Shown here: positions 48,284 through 56,576 of the stretch, piece after piece
Position numbering within the stretch: position 1 is the first letter of the stretch
Layout: each line of letters opens with the position of its first letter
From: Hymenobacter daecheongensis DSM 21074
GTDB taxonomy: Bacteria > Bacteroidota > Bacteroidia > Cytophagales > Hymenobacteraceae
DNA: 64,000 nucleotides
Assembly (NCBI RefSeq): GCF_900141805.1
Contig: NZ_FQYN01000001.1
Location: 558,001-622,000 of the forward strand
Direction of reading: 5' to 3'
Notes under the pieces: model-generated
Databases searched by the model: none
The model's input: the letters and a program-made list of their open reading frames with translations, nothing else
What the model was told of the DNA's origin: nothing
Translations under genes and position numbers: made by a program

Positions 48284-49015
48284 TCAGACTTTACGTTTCA
48301 GCTCAAAATGCTTGCCCAGGTACACGCGGCGCACCATTTCGTCGGCGGCCAGCTCCTCGGCGGTACCAGCTTTGAGCAGCTTGCCCTCGAAAAGCAGGTA
48401 GGCGCGGTCCACGATGCTGAGCGTCTCGTTCACGTTGTGGTCGGTGATGAGGATGCCGATATTCTTGTGCTTGAGCTTAGCCACAATGCCCTGAATCTCT
48501 TCCACGGCAATGGGGTCAACACCGGCAAAGGGCTCATCGAGCAGCACGAATTTGGGGTCAACGGCCAGGGCGCGGGCTATTTCGGTGCGCCGCCGCTCGC
48601 CACCCGAAAGCACGCGGCCGAGGTTTTTGCGCACATGCGTGAGGCTGAACTCGTGGAGCAGCTCCTCTACCTTGTCGTGCTGGGCCGGCTTGGGCAGGTT
48701 GGTCATTTCGAGCACCGAGAGGATATTTTCCTCCACGCTCAGATCCCGAAAAACCGAAGCTTCTTGGGCCAGGTAGCCGATGCCGCGGCGGGCCCGCTGG
48801 TAAATGGGCAGCTTGGTGATGTCCTCGTCGTCGAGGAAGATGCGGCCGCTGTTGGGCTTCACCATGCCCACCGTCATATAAAAGCAGGTGGTTTTGCCCG
48901 CGCCGTTGGGCCCGAGCAGCCCCACGATTTCGCCCTGCGCCACATTCAGCGACATATCATTGACGACGGTGCGGGACTTATAGGTCTTAACGAGGTGTTC
49001 GGCGCGAAGAATCAT
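48284..49015 (-). CDS. lptB: LPS export ABC transporter ATP-binding protein (LptB)
   Basis: 243 residues from the ATG at 49015 ('[14 protein letters not shown]'). A GTG at 49021 is in frame but overlaps the -7 box, so it cannot be the start. Walker A '[12 protein letters not shown]' (near 33-44), signature '[15 protein letters not shown]', Walker B '[19 protein letters not shown]' and H-loop 'TDHN'. It drives LPS transport with LptFG; its adaptor LptC is encoded at 59132. The genes for LptF/G are not in this window. Followed by the GH3 gene after 5 bp. Confidence 0.97.
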   Translation of the reverse strand: MILRAEHLVKTYKSRTVVNDMSLNVAQGEIVGLLGPNGAGKTTCFYMTVGMVKPNSGRIFLDDEDITKLPIYQRARRGIGYLAQEASVFRDLSVEENILSVLEMTNLPKPAQHDKVEELLHEFSLTHVRKNLGRVLSGGERRRTEIARALAVDPKFVLLDEPFAGVDPIAVEEIQGIVAKLKHKNIGILITDHNVNETLSIVDRAYLLFEGKLLKAGTAEELAADEMVRRVYLGKHFELKRKV

Positions 49016-49020
49016 TGGCA

Positions 49021-49028
49021 CAAAGGTA
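49021..49028 (-). promoter_or_regulatory. -7 box TACCTTTG for lptB
   Basis: Exact TAnnTTTG on the minus strand, 5 bp before the ATG at 49015. With usual spacing the RNA starts at or within a base or two of the ATG, so the mRNA may be leaderless. Confidence 0.6.
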
Positions 49029-49120
49029 GAAAAACCGGCCGCAGACCGGCAGTGGCCGATAGAACGGCCAGCGTGGAGGAATTGATGCGCGCTAGGAGCT
49101 TTTAAAGCTATGGCTAAAAA

Positions 49121-49260
49121 CTAGCTCCCCTCCTTTTTTCAAGGAGGGGTTGGGGGTGGTTCCGTCGTTGAACGGTTTGCTAGCTCTAGCTACAGTTCAA
49201 CGACTTTCTAGTTCTAGCTAACCACCCCTGCCCCTCCTTAAAAAAAGGAGGGGAACTAGC
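49121..49260. repeat. Inverted repeat (CTAGCTCCCCTCCTTTTT family)
   Basis: Outer arms, at about 49121-49160 and 49220-49260, contain CCCCTCCTT and its complement and GGGTGG/CCACCC; the centre contains GTTCAACGAC-type inner copies. Between the divergent lptB and convergent M61 peptidase genes (M61 ends at 49292). Confidence 0.75.
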
Positions 49261-49291
49261 TTTTCTAGCTTTGTAACCCCTAAAAACCCTT

Positions 49292-51130
49292 TTATCGCAG
49301 CGGATTCAGCATTTTCTCCCGCAAAGCTACCTGCGCCGGAGTAGCGCTTGAGTTCAGCTCCAGCACGTTTTTCAACTCTACCTCAAACTCCTTCGAAGCA
49401 GCCTGCTTCTCCTGCGGCGCGGCCGTGCCCGACTGAAAACGCACCGTGACGGCGGCCCCGGAAGTGGGCTCCACGAGCGGGCGAAGCAGCTTTTCGGCGT
49501 TGGTCAGATCCAGGGCGGTGCCGTTTACGGCCAGCAGCACGTCGCCTTCGCTCAGGCCGAAGGCGTTCTGGTCGGGCGCGGTCTGGGCGGCCAGGAACTG
49601 CTTTTTGTCGGGGTCGTAGCGGAAGCCGAGGTTGCCGAAAGCTTTGATCTTGCTGGGCGCGGTGGGCTGAAAGCGCCAGCCGATCTTGTCGAAATACTCG
49701 GCATAGGGCAAGGGCTGGCTGCCGATAACGTATTGGTCGAAGAACTGCTGCAGGGCGGGGTTGGTGAGGGCCACGACTTCCGGAATCAGGTCTTTATCCT
49801 CAAAGGAGCGGGTGGGGCCGTATTTCTGGCGCAGGGCCAGCAGCACGTCGCGCAGGTTCTGGCGGCCCTGGCTCAGCTCCTGAATGCGGATATCGAGCAG
49901 CAACCCGATAAGCGCGCCCTTCTCATACACGTTGTCGTACATGTCCTTGTAGGGCGGCTCCAGGATTTTGCGGCTCATTTCGGTGAACGAAGCCGGGGGG
50001 AATTTCTCCGCTTTGTCGATTTTGTCCTTGATGCGCTGGCGAAACTCGTCGGGGGTGGTGAGGCCGCCGCGCACCTGCACGAGCTGCGCAATGTATTCCG
50101 TGACGCCCTCATACAGCCATAGGTGCTGCGACATCTGGGGGTTGCGGAAGTCGAACTCCCCGATTTCGCGCGAGTGAATATTGAGCGGGGCCAGCATGTG
50201 CAAAAACTCGTGCGAGGCCACCTCCTGCACCATGCTGCGCAGCCGGTCGGCATCGGGCACCTCGGGCAGGAAGTAGAGCGACGAATACGAGTGCTCCATA
50301 GCCCCGTAGCCGCCCTTCTCGCTGGCCAGCGGCGAGCCGAAGCTGGGGAAATACATCAGAAAGTGATAGGCCGGCACCGGCATCTGTCCGAAGTACTTCG
50401 TCAGCGCCTCCGCCATCGGCCGGATGATTTCGCGCACCTGCGCGGCCCGCACCGCCCCCGTTTCCGACACTACCGCCACTGAAATGCGGGCCCCGCCGGT
50501 GCTGAAGCTGGCCGTATCGGGCTTGCTGTACAGGATGGGCGCATCGGCCAGGCTCACGTAGCTGGGGGCCGTGAAAACGTCCTGCGTAGGCGTGGGACGG
50601 TGGGTGCTGAGCGACGTGGCCCCGTAGAAGTCGGCGGGCTTAGCCACAGTCACCTGGTAGGGCTGCATCTTGTAGCCTTCGAGGTAGCCGTAGAGGCCGT
50701 AGTGATTGAGCACGAAATCCTTGCCCGCATCGAAGTTGGTGCCGCCGGGCTGGAAGATGAAAGCTTCGTCCTGCTTCACGTCCCAGGTGTCGTCCACTAC
50801 GTATTCGAGGCGGGCCAAGCGGGGCGCGTTGTCAATGATAAACAGGTTGGCCCCGTCCTTCTTCACCTTTAGCTTTTTGCCCTGCTTATCGTAGGCCGTG
50901 AAATTGGTAACGAAGCGGCCGTAGTCCTTTTTGGAGTAGGAGCCGGGCACCACCGAGGGCATCACGTAGGTAGCCTGCGCCTCCTTTACCGGCGGCGTAG
51001 TGATGACCACGCGCACCTGGTCGTTGGCGACCTTCTGCAGGTCGAGGGCAATCTGGTAGCCGGCGGGCTGCTGGGCCAGGGCCGGGGCGGCAAGAAGCAG
51101 GGCGAAGCCGAGCAGGCAGGATAGTTTCAT
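49292..51130 (-). CDS. M61 family metallopeptidase with PDZ domain (secreted)
   Basis: 612 residues from the ATG at 51130 ('MKLSCLLGFALLLAAPALAQ'), a signal peptide cleaved after ALAQ. The HEFLH zinc motif is near residue 305, within 'VASHEFLHMLAPLNIHS'. An N-terminal beta domain and a C-terminal PDZ-like domain ('GLSEGDVLLAVNGTALDLTN', about 525-545) match the glycyl aminopeptidase M61 family. It would act in the periplasm or outside. Upstream start codons add 12 residues before the signal peptide and are less likely. Confidence 0.93.
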   Translation of the reverse strand: MKLSCLLGFALLLAAPALAQQPAGYQIALDLQKVANDQVRVVITTPPVKEAQATYVMPSVVPGSYSKKDYGRFVTNFTAYDKQGKKLKVKKDGANLFIIDNAPRLARLEYVVDDTWDVKQDEAFIFQPGGTNFDAGKDFVLNHYGLYGYLEGYKMQPYQVTVAKPADFYGATSLSTHRPTPTQDVFTAPSYVSLADAPILYSKPDTASFSTGGARISVAVVSETGAVRAAQVREIIRPMAEALTKYFGQMPVPAYHFLMYFPSFGSPLASEKGGYGAMEHSYSSLYFLPEVPDADRLRSMVQEVASHEFLHMLAPLNIHSREIGEFDFRNPQMSQHLWLYEGVTEYIAQLVQVRGGLTTPDEFRQRIKDKIDKAEKFPPASFTEMSRKILEPPYKDMYDNVYEKGALIGLLLDIRIQELSQGRQNLRDVLLALRQKYGPTRSFEDKDLIPEVVALTNPALQQFFDQYVIGSQPLPYAEYFDKIGWRFQPTAPSKIKAFGNLGFRYDPDKKQFLAAQTAPDQNAFGLSEGDVLLAVNGTALDLTNAEKLLRPLVEPTSGAAVTVRFQSGTAAPQEKQAASKEFEVELKNVLELNSSATPAQVALREKMLNPLR

Positions 51131-51288
51131 GCGGGGTACGTGAGGATAGAATAGGTGGCTCCCCAACGCCGGGCGCGGCCGGAACTGGCGTAAGCGGGTC
51201 CCAAAGCTGGGATTTTTGCGCCACTATTGCCGCACCGACGTATGGCATAGCCCACGGGCTGCTTCCCGCCTTTCCTCCCTCCTGCCCC

Positions 51289-51663
51289 ATGCCCCGCTTC
51301 CGCACCTTCAGCCGCTACGCGCTGGCCCTGTTCTTCGTGGGCACCGGCATCCTGCATTTCGTGGCGCCCGCCACGTTCTTGCGCATTGTGCCTCCCTATC
51401 TACCCGCCCCGCATCTGCTGGTGCTGCTCAGCGGCGCGGCCGAACTAGCCAGCGGTCTGGGCCTGCTGCTGCCCGCCACGCGCCAGCTGGCCAGCTGGGG
51501 TCTGGTGGCGCTGCTGGTGGCCGTATTTCCGGCCAACGTGTACATGCTGCAAACCCACGGCGCGGGCTTGCCGGTGCCTATGTGGGCGCTGTGGCTGCGG
51601 TTGCCGCTGCAGCTAGTGCTGATCGGGTGGGTGTGGTGGGTGGGACGGCCGGCGGCAAAATAG
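51289..51663 (+). CDS. DoxX-like membrane protein
   Basis: 124 residues with four membrane helices. 'VGTGILHFVAPATFLRIVPP' and 'LSGAAELASGLGLLLP' match the DoxX family, small proteins in redox and acid stress contexts. Function here unknown. Divergent from the M61 gene and 77 bp before the next small secreted-protein gene. Confidence 0.85.
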   Translation: MPRFRTFSRYALALFFVGTGILHFVAPATFLRIVPPYLPAPHLLVLLSGAAELASGLGLLLPATRQLASWGLVALLVAVFPANVYMLQTHGAGLPVPMWALWLRLPLQLVLIGWVWWVGRPAAK

Positions 51664-51740
51664 ATTTTGCGCCGCATGTTGCCGGAGAATGGTAGCGCGC
51701 TATTTTCGCGGCAGTATTCAACTTCATTTATCTTTAACTC

Positions 51741-52271
51741 ATGCTGAAATCAATCGGCCTGCTGGCTGCGCTGGCGCTGGCTACCCTCACCACCCAGGCG
51801 CAAACCAGCGATGCCGCCCGCTTTGGCATCGAGCGGGATTCACTAACGGCTCGGGCCGCCAACGTGCGGGAGCAGGTTGATGCGCAGATCGGCTCTTTCA
51901 AAACGTCGTTCCTTTCCATTCATGGAGTGCGGCAGAAAACCACCAGCTACGCATCGGGTACCACCGTGAATTTCCGGGGCGACAAAACGCCTGGGGTCCG
52001 CCTCAAACAGCAAATAACAAAGCACAAAAAATCCGGGGTGCTGCTGGAGAAGGTGATTTATTACAGCCCCACCCACCGCCTGCTGCTGAAAGAATACTAT
52101 CTCAACGGGCAGCTAAGCCGCCTGATCCTAAACGACGGCTACCGCCTCTTCAACATCGAGCGGCCCACCCCAAGTCAGACGGTGGAGTTCGTGCAGGGCG
52201 ACTACATCCGGAAGTCTTACCGGGACGGCAAACAGCCGCAATACTTCTTCCTGGCCCGCCCCCGCTCCTAA
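51741..52271 (+). CDS. Secreted protein of unknown function
   Basis: 176 residues. Signal peptide 'MLKSIGLLAALALATLTTQA' with likely cleavage after AQA. The mature part has beta-strand repeats with 'KVIYYSPTHRLLLKEYYLNG' and 'RLFNIERPTPSQTVEFVQGD', which look like toxin-immunity or MORN-like antitoxin folds, but no family is firmly recognised. Ends 32 bp before the convergent recJ gene. Confidence 0.7.
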   Translation: MLKSIGLLAALALATLTTQAQTSDAARFGIERDSLTARAANVREQVDAQIGSFKTSFLSIHGVRQKTTSYASGTTVNFRGDKTPGVRLKQQITKHKKSGVLLEKVIYYSPTHRLLLKEYYLNGQLSRLILNDGYRLFNIERPTPSQTVEFVQGDYIRKSYRDGKQPQYFFLARPRS

Positions 52272-52302
52272 CCCAGGCGATGCCAAAAGGGTATGCGCGC
52301 CC

Positions 52303-54027
52303 CTACTCCGCCCACCGGATATCCTTCACCCGCAGCTGCAGGTTCTTCACGCCGCGGTACTCGTTGATTTCCAACGTGTAGCACACGTTGAAAGGCTGGC
52401 CCTGCAAGATTCGCTCGTGGTACTCGCCCAGGCCGAAGCCGATGGCGTCGATGGTGTGCTGGCCGTCCTGGGTGAGGGCCAGCTTGAGGTGGGAGTTGCC
52501 CACGATGCGGGCCGAGTTGGTGGCCGCGTACACGTTTTCCGACTCAAATACCGGGTTCGGGTTGCCGGGGCCGAAGGGCTCCATCTGCTGCAGCAGCTTG
52601 TAGAAGCCGGGCGTAATCTCGCTCAGCGGTAGCACGGCATCTATTTCCACCGGCGGAATCATCTGCTCGGGCAGGATGCGGCCGGCCACGATGCTTTCGA
52701 ACTTCGCCCGGAACTTGTCCACGTTTTCGATGGGCAGCGTGAGGCCGGCGGCGTACATGTGGCCGCCGTACTGGTCGAGCAGGTCGGCGCACTCCTCAAT
52801 GGCCTGATGCACATCAAAGCCCACCACCGAGCGGGCCGAGCCGGTGGCTTTGCCGTTGCTCTGGGTCAGGATGATGGTGGGGCGGTAGTACTTATCGAGG
52901 CAGCGCGAGGCCACGATGCCCACCACGCCCTTGTGCCAATCTTCTTTGTAGAGCACTGTGGAGTGGGCCGTGCGGTGGGTACTGTCCTCCTCAATCATCT
53001 GCAGCGCCTCCTTGGTTATGCTGGTATCGAAGCCGCGGCGCTCCTGGTTGGTTTTGTCCACCACGCCGGTTTTTTCGGTGGCTTCCTCCTTGGTTTCGGC
53101 CAGCAGCATGGCCACCGAGCGTTTGGCGTCGCCCATGCGGCCGGCCGCGTTAATGCGCGGCGAGAAGCCGAACACGAGGCTACTGATATTCAGAGGCCCA
53201 GCGCCCAGTCCGGCCAGCTCGCGCAGGGCATCGAGGCCGGGGCGCTGCCGGTGGGTAGGGTCATTCAACAGGCGCAGGCCGTGGTAGGCCAGCGTGCGGT
53301 TTTCGCCCACGATGGGCACGATATCGGCGGCGATGCTCACGGCCAGCAGGTCGAACATCTGGTGCAGCGGCGTTTCGTCGAGGCCCTGGTTTTCGCGCAG
53401 CGCCTGCATCAGCTTGAAGCCCACGCCGCAGCCCGAAAGCTCCTTGAATGGATACTGGCAGTCGGCCCGCTTGGGGTCGAGCACGGCCACGGCCTTTGGC
53501 AGCTCGGCACCCGGCAAGTGGTGGTCGCAGATGATAAAATCGACGCCCTTTGTGTTGGCGTAGGCAATCTTATCCACCGACTTCACGCCGCAGTCCAGGG
53601 CAATGATGAGGGCGTACTGATTATCGGCGGCGAAGTCGATGCCGGCCTCCGAGATGCCGTAGCCTTCCTTGTAGCGGTCCGGGATGTAGTAGTCGATGCG
53701 CGCGGGGCCGAACAGCGGGAGCAGGTAGGAATACACCACGGCCACGGAGGTAGTGCCGTCCACGTCGTAGTCGCCGAAGACGAGCACCTTTTCGCCCTCG
53801 TGCAGGGCCCGCACCAGGCGCTGCACAGCGCGGTCCATGTCGCGCATCAGCAGCGGGTCGGGCAGGGTGCTGAGAGCGGGGCGGAAGTAGGCGTAGGCTT
53901 CGTCGTAGGTGCACACGCCGCGCTGGCAGAGCAGGGCCACAATGGCTTCGTTCACGCGCAGCGCCTCGGCCAGGTGGCGCACTTTCTCAGCCTCGGGCGC
54001 GGGCTTGCGAATCCATCGTTTTTCCAT
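52303..54027 (-). CDS. recJ: Single-stranded-DNA-specific exonuclease (RecJ)
   Basis: 574 residues from the ATG at 54027; longer readings to 54189 cross the promoter. Motif I 'VFGDYDVDGTTSVAVVY' (DxDxDG), 'IICDHHLPGAELP' (DHH), 'AGRMGDAKRSV' and DHHA1 region 'KATGSARSV' (near the C-terminal third) are all intact. RecJ digests 5'-ended single strands in recombination and mismatch repair. Own promoter at 54063-54070; divergent from the small gene at 54160. Confidence 0.97.
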   Translation of the reverse strand: MEKRWIRKPAPEAEKVRHLAEALRVNEAIVALLCQRGVCTYDEAYAYFRPALSTLPDPLLMRDMDRAVQRLVRALHEGEKVLVFGDYDVDGTTSVAVVYSYLLPLFGPARIDYYIPDRYKEGYGISEAGIDFAADNQYALIIALDCGVKSVDKIAYANTKGVDFIICDHHLPGAELPKAVAVLDPKRADCQYPFKELSGCGVGFKLMQALRENQGLDETPLHQMFDLLAVSIAADIVPIVGENRTLAYHGLRLLNDPTHRQRPGLDALRELAGLGAGPLNISSLVFGFSPRINAAGRMGDAKRSVAMLLAETKEEATEKTGVVDKTNQERRGFDTSITKEALQMIEEDSTHRTAHSTVLYKEDWHKGVVGIVASRCLDKYYRPTIILTQSNGKATGSARSVVGFDVHQAIEECADLLDQYGGHMYAAGLTLPIENVDKFRAKFESIVAGRILPEQMIPPVEIDAVLPLSEITPGFYKLLQQMEPFGPGNPNPVFESENVYAATNSARIVGNSHLKLALTQDGQHTIDAIGFGLGEYHERILQGQPFNVCYTLEINEYRGVKNLQLRVKDIRWAE

Positions 54028-54062
54028 AATCTCGGCGGGATACCTTATAGCGGCACTACCTC

Positions 54063-54070
54063 CAAAAGTA
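54063..54070 (-). promoter_or_regulatory. -7 box TACTTTTG for recJ
   Basis: Exact TAnnTTTG on the minus strand, 35 bp before the ATG at 54027. Confidence 0.6.
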
Positions 54071-54124
54071 AGAAGAAAACGGCGTTCGGGCCGCCCGATG
54101 CCCAGCCGCCGGGGGCCGAATGCA

Positions 54125-54132
54125 TACTTTTG
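54125..54132 (+). promoter_or_regulatory. -7 box TACTTTTG for the 37-residue gene
   Basis: Exact TAnnTTTG, 27 bp before the ATG at 54160. Mirrors the recJ box on the other strand. Confidence 0.55.
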
Positions 54133-54159
54133 GCTTTCCGTTTTCCTTCGTAAGTCCTT

Positions 54160-54273
54160 ATGAGCAAGCTCCGCGCCTTTTATCAGCAATACCGGCAGTA
54201 CATTCTCTCCGATGGGCTGATGTATCTGGTGTTTATTCTGGCTCTGGTCATCATGTTCGTCTTCTTCGGATAG
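54160..54273 (+). CDS. 37-residue membrane microprotein
   Basis: A 38-codon frame with ATG 54160 and TAG 54271-54273. The protein has a basic, tyrosine-rich N-terminal part ('LRAFYQQYRQYILSDG') then one membrane helix ending in FVFFG. It has its own promoter box 27 bp upstream, shared in mirror form with recJ. Its length puts it below usual gene-calling cut-offs. No family name known; the membrane helix and promoter make it credible. Confidence 0.55.
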   Translation: MSKLRAFYQQYRQYILSDGLMYLVFILALVIMFVFFG

Positions 54274-54284
54274 CTCCGGCCAGC

Positions 54285-54443
54285 CAGCCCCAGCAGGGCG
54301 ATATATTGGTAGAAAAGCGTTTTTTTTGAATGCTGAAAAGCCCCAGCGGGGCGAGACATTCGTTCAATGACGGGTGACGCCCCGCTGGGGCTTTGCTTTG
54401 CTTGCTGATGGTTTGCCTACCGATATGCCGCCCCGCTGGGGCT
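54285..54443. repeat. AGCCCCAGCGGGGCG repeat cluster
   Basis: The 15-nt unit AGCCCCAGCGGGGCG occurs at 54285-54300 (one change), 54338-54353, and in the reverse sense at 54377-54392 and 54428-54443. The pair 54338/54377 can fold as a hairpin with a 24-bp loop. This is a Bacteroidota intergenic repeat family. Sits between the microprotein gene and the TPR gene. Confidence 0.7.
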
Positions 54444-54456
54444 GGCCGGGCTGCCC

Positions 54457-56298
54457 TTAATTCACTACGTCGCCGCGCAGCTTGCGGAAGCGTTTGCGGG
54501 CTTCGGCCACGTAGATGCTCCCGGGATATTTCGTCAGCATCTGGTTGTAGAGTTCCTTGGCTTTGTCGCGGTCCTGTAGGTTTTCTTCCAGAATGCTGGC
54601 GGTCAAGAATAGCGCGTCGTCGCTGAGTACGTCGTATTTAGGGTTGGCGGTGATGCGCTGTAGCGTGGTCAGGGCCTCCTGATAATTGCCCATGCGGCGC
54701 TGCAGTTGGGCTTTGAGGTACCAGGCATCATCGGAGAGGGCGTGGCCGGGATACTTCTGCAGCAGGTTATCGAGGCCCCTCACGGCCTCCGGCAAGCGGT
54801 TCTGGAATACGAGCAACTCCACCTTCGAGTAGTCGCGCAGGGCCACGCCGGAGGTGTCCATGGCCGTATTATCCGTGATGAGCAGACTGAGCTGCATGGC
54901 GTCGTTGGCAATTTCGCGGCTGGTGGCTTCCTTGAGAATGTCGAGGTGACTTTTGGCCAGCTTGAAGTCGCCGGCGTAGTAGCTCAGGCGGGCATTGCGC
55001 AGCTTGGCCTCGTATCCCACCGGCGAATCCTTGTGCGACTTCTCCACCTGCGAATACAACAGCGTGGCTTCCCAAGGCTCGTTGCGCAGCAGGTATATAT
55101 CGGCCAAGTTGATTTTGGCGTCGTCCACCACATCCAGGCCGGCGCGGGGCATAGCAATGACTTCCTGCAGCAGCGTCATGGCCCGGTCTTTCTCATCGAG
55201 CTGAAAGGCGTAGAGCGCGGCCATGTTGCGCAGCATGCCGGCCGTTTCAGGCGTTTTGCCCAGCTCCGTCAGCACGTTCTGGTACTCCCCGATCAGCCCC
55301 CGGATTTTGGCCGGATCGACCGGGTACGTGCTGCGCACCTGCTCCTCGCGGGCCTGCACCAGCCGCTGCCGGGCCAGGCCATAATACTGCCCGCCGCGGT
55401 ATTGCTGCGTCACGTATTCGTAGCCGCTGATGGCGGTTTCGTAGTCCTTATTGCGCTGCGCGATGGCGGCCAGCTCAATTACCCGCATTCCTTCGGTGCG
55501 GCTGCGGCGGTCCAGGGCTTTGGCCTGCACCAGTGCCCCACCGAAGTCGTGGCGCTGCACCTGCAGCCAGAGCAGCAGCTCGCTATTCACGGCCCGCTCG
55601 GGGTATTTCTGCACATTCGTAATCAGAATGCGCTCCAGGGCGTCGAAGTCTTTGTCTTCGCGCAGGCTGTTCTGCAGCATGTTGCGCACAAAGGGCAGCT
55701 GCTGCTCGTCCTGCTGCACCAGGCGCAGGGTTTCGTCCATCACCTTGTCGGTCTGGCCGTCCTGGGTGTAAAGCTGAATGAGCTGGGGCGCAAACTCGGT
55801 TTCGCTCTTGGCCAGCGCCCGGCCGCGCAGGTAGGTTTTCTCGGCCCACTGTGGCAGCTTGCGCCGATTGAACTCGACGGCCACGGCCAGAATCTGCTCC
55901 GCCGAGGCCTGGCTTACTACCCGCTCAAACTGCTTGTCGGCGCTGGCCTGGTCGGCGGCAGCCAGGTAGAGGCTGCCCAGCGCCACGCCGTAGCCCACCT
56001 CCTCGGGGTGCTGCCGGATGCCCTTTTTCACCAGCTTTTCCGCGTCTTTATAGCGCTTCAGGTTTTGGAGCACCAGCAGGTAGTCGGGCAGCACGTTGGC
56101 GGCTAGCTGCTCCTCGGCCCGCAGGCGGCCGAAGAGGAAAGCGGCCTTCTCGTTTTCGCCCTTGCGGGCATATTCCTGAGCCAGAGCAATGCCGCCGCCC
56201 TCTTCCTGGGCGTGCAGCGGCGTGGCACCCAATAGCCCGCAGCTCAGCAGCAGGGCCAGACGATAGGTGCGGAAACGGGTCGGAAAGATCGGACGCAT
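54457..56298 (-). CDS. TPR-repeat exported protein
   Basis: 613 residues from the ATG at 56298 (one 4 residues earlier, 56310, is also possible). Signal peptide with 'LALLLSCGLLGATPLHAQ'. Nearly all of the mature part is tetratricopeptide-like helix pairs; a later part resembles YbgF/BamD-type repeats ('LQKYPGHALSDDAWYLKAQL' and 'AKELYNQMLTKYPGSIYVAE'). So an envelope scaffold. No catalytic domain. Ends near the 'AGCCCCAGCGGGG' repeat cluster. Confidence 0.87.
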   Translation of the reverse strand: MRPIFPTRFRTYRLALLLSCGLLGATPLHAQEEGGGIALAQEYARKGENEKAAFLFGRLRAEEQLAANVLPDYLLVLQNLKRYKDAEKLVKKGIRQHPEEVGYGVALGSLYLAAADQASADKQFERVVSQASAEQILAVAVEFNRRKLPQWAEKTYLRGRALAKSETEFAPQLIQLYTQDGQTDKVMDETLRLVQQDEQQLPFVRNMLQNSLREDKDFDALERILITNVQKYPERAVNSELLLWLQVQRHDFGGALVQAKALDRRSRTEGMRVIELAAIAQRNKDYETAISGYEYVTQQYRGGQYYGLARQRLVQAREEQVRSTYPVDPAKIRGLIGEYQNVLTELGKTPETAGMLRNMAALYAFQLDEKDRAMTLLQEVIAMPRAGLDVVDDAKINLADIYLLRNEPWEATLLYSQVEKSHKDSPVGYEAKLRNARLSYYAGDFKLAKSHLDILKEATSREIANDAMQLSLLITDNTAMDTSGVALRDYSKVELLVFQNRLPEAVRGLDNLLQKYPGHALSDDAWYLKAQLQRRMGNYQEALTTLQRITANPKYDVLSDDALFLTASILEENLQDRDKAKELYNQMLTKYPGSIYVAEARKRFRKLRGDVVN

Positions 56299-56393
56299 AG
56301 CGGAAAGCAAGGCCGGTGAATGATAGCGGTAAGGTAAACCCCGGACGGTTGGGTTTCATTCCAGGCTGAAAGGATGACAGCAATAAGGCCCTT

Positions 56394-56494
56394 TGTCATC
56401 CTGAGCTTGCGAAGGACCTTACCACGATAGAAGGACAGATGTAGCAACGACTTGTTCTGACGTGATAAGGTCCTTCGCTCTGCTCAGGATGACA
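56394..56494. repeat. Inverted repeat TGTCATCCTGAGC...GCTCAGGATGACA
   Basis: Arms at about 56394-56424 and 56463-56494 contain TGTCATCCTGAGC and GCGAAGGACCTTA and their complements; a partial extra GGATGACA lies at 56372. A widespread Bacteroidota repeat family. Between the TPR and PpiD genes (same strand). Confidence 0.75.
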
Positions 56495-56521
56495 CACTGT
56501 TTTCAGATAACCCTGCCAAAC

Positions 56522-56555
56522 AAAAAGGGCTGCACCCGAAGGTACAGCCCTTTTG
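56522..56555. terminator. Intrinsic terminator of the PpiD gene
   Basis: AAAAGGGCTGTACC-TTCGG-GTGCAGCCCTTTTT in the minus direction, just beyond the stop at 56577. Confidence 0.8.
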
Positions 56556-56576
56556 CGGCTCTAAGCGCGTAGCGGC

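Noticed and set aside
52759..54153. A 464-codon plus-strand frame over recJ
   Set aside because: Antisense to recJ, His/Gly/Val-rich, no motif.
54706..56106. A 466-codon plus-strand frame over the TPR gene
   Set aside because: Antisense shadow of the TPR gene.
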